Source: Pseudomonas paeninsulae (lineage in GTDB: Bacteria > Pseudomonadota > Gammaproteobacteria > Pseudomonadales > Pseudomonadaceae). Taken from it: a stretch of 64,000 nucleotides of DNA. The stretch lies in contig NZ_CP141799.1 in assembly GCF_035621475.1 (NCBI RefSeq), forward strand, positions 3,770,501 through 3,834,500, read 5' to 3'. Below, in pieces: positions 60,343-64,000 of this stretch. The first letter of the stretch is position 1. Every line of letters starts with the position of its first letter. A program made the position numbers and the translations under genes. Below the pieces are notes generated by a model, which did no database searches, had not been told where the DNA came from, and worked only from the letters and a program-made list of their open reading frames with translations.

Positions 60343-61193
60343 ATGGATTGCCCGGATTCCCCCTCCTGCTCGCTGGCGCCACCGCCCTGGTCATAACGAC
60401 CCTGCTGTTCTACGGCCTGCACCGCCGCCTGCAGCGGCAAAGGCGCCAGCATAGGCAGTTGAACATTGCTCAGCTGGCTCTGTTACGCGCGCTGATCTCC
60501 GGTTTTCAGCGTCATCGCGGCCTGAGCAACGGTGTGCTCTGTGGCGATGCCAGCCTGAGCCAGGATCTTGCCATCGCGCGCCAGGGGCTGGACCAGCATA
60601 TCCGCGCCGCCCAGGAGCTCGACAGCACGCACCGGGACGCCTGGAACAGCCTGATCGATCACTGGTCGCGCATGCGCGTAGGGCGCAGTCGCGACCAGGC
60701 GAACAACCTGACGCAACACCACCTGATCATTCGCAACAGCATCTTTCTGATGGAGGATGTGGCAAGCGAAATCGATCTGAGTGAGGGCCGTGCCGAGCTG
60801 GACTACCTGCCCTGCATCTGGCGCGAGGTGGTTCAGGCCGCTGAATGGGCTGGCCAGGCGCGCGCCTTGGGCACCGGCATCGCGGCGGCCGGCCACAGCA
60901 GTGCCGAGCAGCGCGTGCGGATGCGTTTTCTCTACCAGAAGATCGAGCTACTGGCCGGCACGGCCTTTGCCACCCTGCAGCGTCATGCCACTGAGTACCC
61001 GCAAGCCAGCGGGTTGCGCCTGGAGCATCGCGAACAGGTGGTGGCGGATTTTCTACGCTGCATAAAACAGGAACTGCTCGGCCAGGAACAACCCGTGATT
61101 GCCGCCAAGACCTACTTCCAACGCGCCAGCCAAGCCATCGACGAACTACTGGCCCTGGTCGATGCGGCGCTGGCTCAGCTACAGCGCCGCTAA
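60339..61193 (+). CDS. Membrane-anchored NIT-like sensor protein
   Basis: 284 residues. One N-terminal helix ([19 protein letters not shown]) followed by an all-helical domain. [22 protein letters not shown] resembles the start of the nitrate/nitrite-sensing (NIT) four-helix domain, where an RG-S motif binds the anion. It is ATGA-coupled to the chemoreceptor gene and ten bases before the EAL gene. It probably senses a small molecule and passes the signal to the chemoreceptor or EAL protein. Ligand not established. Confidence 0.7.
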   Translation: MNGLPGFPLLLAGATALVITTLLFYGLHRRLQRQRRQHRQLNIAQLALLRALISGFQRHRGLSNGVLCGDASLSQDLAIARQGLDQHIRAAQELDSTHRDAWNSLIDHWSRMRVGRSRDQANNLTQHHLIIRNSIFLMEDVASEIDLSEGRAELDYLPCIWREVVQAAEWAGQARALGTGIAAAGHSSAEQRVRMRFLYQKIELLAGTAFATLQRHATEYPQASGLRLEHREQVVADFLRCIKQELLGQEQPVIAAKTYFQRASQAIDELLALVDAALAQLQRR

Positions 61194-61203
61194 GGAACTG
61201 CAG

Positions 61204-62481
61204 ATGCTCAATATCGTCCAACCGTTGCGCTACGACCAGCCAGCACCCGCCCGCCCGGCAGCCCCTGGCCGGCCGGCTGAGCCGATGATTTCCAGCCGCT
61301 ATCGCGGCCTGTCACTGAGCAGCCATTTCCAGCCCATTTTCAGTATCGCGCACGGCCGAGCGGTGGGCTACGAAGGGCTGATTCGGGCCCAGCATGCCGA
61401 TGGCACCGCCGAGCCGCCAGCAACCCTGCTGGCGATGCCGAACAATGGCCGGGAAAGCCTGGAGCTGGACCGCACCTGCCGAACCCTGCATGTGCACAAC
61501 TTTGCGCGCCAGGTCACGGGACAGGCCTGGCTGTTTCTCAACTTGAACTCGCAATACCTGGTCAGCGAACAGCCGGACATTGGCTTTACCCGCAACCTGC
61601 TGCAGGCAAGCGGCATTGCAGCGCATCGGCTGGTGATCGAAATCATTGAAAGTGAGGTCAGCGATCATGTCCAACTGAAGCGCTTCATCAGCCATTTCCG
61701 CCAACTGGGTTGCCTGATCGCCATCGATGACTTCGGCGCCGGGCATTCCAACTTCGACCGCATCTGGGACCTGGAACCCGACATCGTCAAGATCGACCGC
61801 CGGCTGATCCAGGACGCCGGTCATTCGCGCCGGGTGGAGCGGATTCTCACTGGCATGGTCAGCTTGCTGCATGAGGCTGGCAGCCTGGTGGTAGTGGAAG
61901 GCGTGGAAAGCGAACACGAGGCCCTGGTGGCCATTGCGGCCAATGCCGACATGATCCAGGGCTTCTATTTCGCCAAGCCACAGGCCCGCATCAACGCCGA
62001 GCAGAGCTTTGTGACTACCTTCGACAGCCTGCTGCGCGGCCAGCAGTGGCAAACCGTCAAACGCAGCGCCGACTTGCAGCACTATGTGCGCGAAATAGAA
62101 GGCCTGTTTCACCAGGCCATGGCGCATTTTGCCGCCAACCAGCAGTTTGACCACAGCTGCGGCGTACTCTTCCGCGACCCGCGCACGGTGCGCTGTTATC
62201 TGCTCAATGAGGCCGGTTATCAGGTGTCGCGCAATGTCTATGCGCCGCACTACCAGCAGCAGATGAATGCGCGATTTGCGCCGCTGTTATGTGGCGACAA
62301 CGCCAACTGGTCGCACAAGCACTACCACTACCGGGCGCTGAAGCAACCTGGGGTCATTCAGATCAGCCGGCCCTATCTGTCGGTCGCCGATTCACGCATG
62401 TGCATCACCGTCTCGCAGACCGTCAAGGTGGGCGGCACGCTCTATGTCTTCTGCTGCGACCTGGATTGGCAGGAACAATGA
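61204..62481 (+). CDS. EAL-domain c-di-GMP phosphodiesterase with C-terminal sensory domain
   Basis: 425 residues from ATG 61204 (AAGGAA upstream). EAL domain at about 35-280 with all catalytic positions: ExLxR (YEGLIRAQ), Asn (FLNLNSQ), Glu (VIEIIESEV), the DD pair (AIDDFGAGHSN), Lys (IVKIDRRLI) and Glu (VVEGVESEHE). Residues about 300-420 form a YkuI_C/Cache-like domain (NVYAPHYQQQMNARF; HYHYRALKQPGVIQISRPYLS). It hydrolyses c-di-GMP, probably in response to a ligand. Third gene of an operon that couples a chemoreceptor to c-di-GMP turnover. Confidence 0.9.
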   Translation: MLNIVQPLRYDQPAPARPAAPGRPAEPMISSRYRGLSLSSHFQPIFSIAHGRAVGYEGLIRAQHADGTAEPPATLLAMPNNGRESLELDRTCRTLHVHNFARQVTGQAWLFLNLNSQYLVSEQPDIGFTRNLLQASGIAAHRLVIEIIESEVSDHVQLKRFISHFRQLGCLIAIDDFGAGHSNFDRIWDLEPDIVKIDRRLIQDAGHSRRVERILTGMVSLLHEAGSLVVVEGVESEHEALVAIAANADMIQGFYFAKPQARINAEQSFVTTFDSLLRGQQWQTVKRSADLQHYVREIEGLFHQAMAHFAANQQFDHSCGVLFRDPRTVRCYLLNEAGYQVSRNVYAPHYQQQMNARFAPLLCGDNANWSHKHYHYRALKQPGVIQISRPYLSVADSRMCITVSQTVKVGGTLYVFCCDLDWQEQ

Positions 62482-62599
62482 GGAGATCCGCCTCGAGGGC
62501 GAGTCGAGATCGGATGATCTGAGCGTGCTTGATAACCTGAGCGAATCGGTGATTCACGTGACGAGCCCGCATTGACCTGCAAGCCCCCTGCTCGCTTCG

Positions 62600-63373
62600 T
62601 CAGCTCAGGGCTGGATGCCCTCGCCGCGCTTCGGCGGGAACATAGAACAGCAGGCGATCGGTTTCTTTCTTGACCACGGCGTAACACTCGCAACTCAGCT
62701 GCTCGAGTTTGCCCCGATCCAGCACCCTGATATGCCCGCGGCTGTATTCGATCACGCCAAGCTTCTGCAACTTGCCGGCGGCCTCGGTAACCCCTTCGCG
62801 GCGTACGCCAAGCATGTTGGCGATCAGTTCCTGGGTCATGCTCAACTGGTCGCCTGGCAGGCGATCCAGCGACAACAGCAGCCAGCGGCACAGTTGCTGG
62901 TCAATCGAATGGTGTCGGTTGCACACGGCCGTCTGCGCCATTTGCGTCAGCAGCGCCTGGGTATAGCGCAACATGAGGTGCAACATCTCGCCATGGCGGT
63001 TGACCTCATCCTTGAACTGCTTGCCTTGCAAGCGGAAGGCATAGCCGGCGCTCTGCACGATCGCCCTGCTCGGGGTGCTTTCGCCGCCCATGAACACGGC
63101 GACGCCGATCAGGCCTTCATTGCCCACCACAGAAATCTCCGCCGACGCGCCGTTTTCCATCACATAGAGCAACGACACGATGGCGTCGATCGGAAAATAG
63201 ACGTGGTGCAAGGCGTCCCCGGATTCATACAAGACCTTGCCGAGCGGCAGGGGGATCAACTCGAGATTCACCAGCAGGCGTTGCTGCACGTCGGCTGGCA
63301 AGGCCGCCAGAAGGTGGTTCTGTTGCGGCGTGGGCATCGTGGACATAGCTGCCACCGTTCGATTGAAGACCAT
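62600..63373 (-). CDS. Crp/Fnr-family transcriptional regulator
   Basis: 257 residues from ATG 63373 (AAGGG upstream); ATG 63346 is an alternative. Cyclic-nucleotide-binding-like beta barrel (YESGDALHHVYFPIDAIVSLLY, ISVVGNEGLIGVAVFMGGES), a dimer helix and a C-terminal winged HTH (MTQELIANMLGVRREGVTEAAGKLQ). The barrel lacks the cAMP Arg/Ser pair and no N-terminal Cys cluster of FNR is present, so it senses something else. It converges with the EAL gene. Targets unknown. Confidence 0.9.
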   Translation of the reverse strand: MVFNRTVAAMSTMPTPQQNHLLAALPADVQQRLLVNLELIPLPLGKVLYESGDALHHVYFPIDAIVSLLYVMENGASAEISVVGNEGLIGVAVFMGGESTPSRAIVQSAGYAFRLQGKQFKDEVNRHGEMLHLMLRYTQALLTQMAQTAVCNRHHSIDQQLCRWLLLSLDRLPGDQLSMTQELIANMLGVRREGVTEAAGKLQKLGVIEYSRGHIRVLDRGKLEQLSCECYAVVKKETDRLLFYVPAEARRGHPALS

Positions 63374-63614
63374 GGGAAATACCCTTCCCCACCACACAGG
63401 ATAGCCCCAGGTCGTCCTGCCTGCGTACGTTTACGCACAGAAAGGAGCACTGGGGGCACTGGCGAATGCCCGCGTCCAGGCGCCGAGGTTCGGCTGCCCG
63501 CAGGAAAAACCTGATCAATGGCAGGCGACCACGATTTATCCGCGCCGTACTGCCGCGAAGATCGTGACCGCCCATCCCTGTACTGTCAGCCGACGGTGAA
63601 TGGCCCCACTCGGT

Positions 63615-64000
<386 letters not shown>

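Overview
The window looks like a chromosomal segment of a Pseudomonas-type gammaproteobacterium. The supporting signs are high GC, ATGA-coupled operons, cusCBA, an LsfA-type peroxiredoxin, a short PutA (no ribbon-helix-helix domain) next to PutP, VF530, GdhA and a Pseudomonas-style class C beta-lactamase. Most of it reads as ordinary core and niche-adaptation genes. The stretch from about 49.3 to 57.6 kb is different: AT-richer genes on one strand separated by integron attC sites.

Layout. 0-6.5 kb: minus-strand Cu(I)/Ag(I) efflux operon (small Cys-rich secreted protein, cusC, cusB with a fused CusF-like domain, cusA, then a lipoprotein cut by the window edge). 6.7-7.4 kb: 1-Cys peroxiredoxin. 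7.6-12.9 kb: TetR-controlled RND efflux operon with a tandem operator. 13-17.3 kb: small heme-copper-oxidase-like membrane protein, a PPOX/GAF pair, an aldo/keto reductase, and a methyltransferase whose 3' end runs into a decayed glyoxalase gene. 17.5-21.8 kb: large class A PBP-like protein, VF530 protein, cupin. 21.8-36.5 kb: a probable betaine or quaternary-amine uptake and catabolism island. It holds two BCCT transporters, a DddP-like M24 metalloprotein, an MFS transporter, an EutQ-like cupin, a DadA-type FAD oxidoreductase, a rubredoxin/rubredoxin-reductase fusion, an aldehyde dehydrogenase, a Rieske oxygenase with a Glu at the bridging position, and a GcvA-like LysR regulator. The island is peppered with MITE-like repeats. 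36.6-43.5 kb: a peroxiredoxin-fold/prolyl-hydroxylase fusion, a GYD protein, putP and putA. 43.7-49.3 kb: DUF2905, a HicA-like protein, a GGDEF-EAL protein and ampC. 49.5-56.6 kb: a nine-cassette integron array without a visible integrase, interrupted by an IS4-family element. 57-64 kb: a truncated GGDEF gene, a TIGR04211-type SH3 protein, a candidate small RNA with a sigma-54-type promoter, a chemoreceptor/NIT-like/EAL operon, a Crp/Fnr regulator and the 3' end of gdhA.

How the parts work together. In the betaine island a 15-bp near-palindrome of the form ATG(A/C)(C/G)TTTT(A/G)(A/G)TCAT lies upstream of both BCCT genes and of the Rieske operon, so one regulator (best candidate: the adjacent LysR protein) may co-ordinate uptake and breakdown. 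At the first BCCT gene the motif is about 200 bp further away than at the second, and a 202-bp repeat inserted between motif and gene explains the difference. In the cassette array every gene points the same way with its attC at its 3' side, so the missing attI/integrase end should lie near 56.6 kb. Cassette cargo includes an AbiGi-like protein, a chorismate-mutase-like protein, two acetyltransferases, a methyltransferase, a P-loop kinase-like protein and a GFA-family enzyme.

No search or structure prediction was run. Family names come from motifs read in the translations. Substrates of the betaine island and functions of the cassette proteins are inference.
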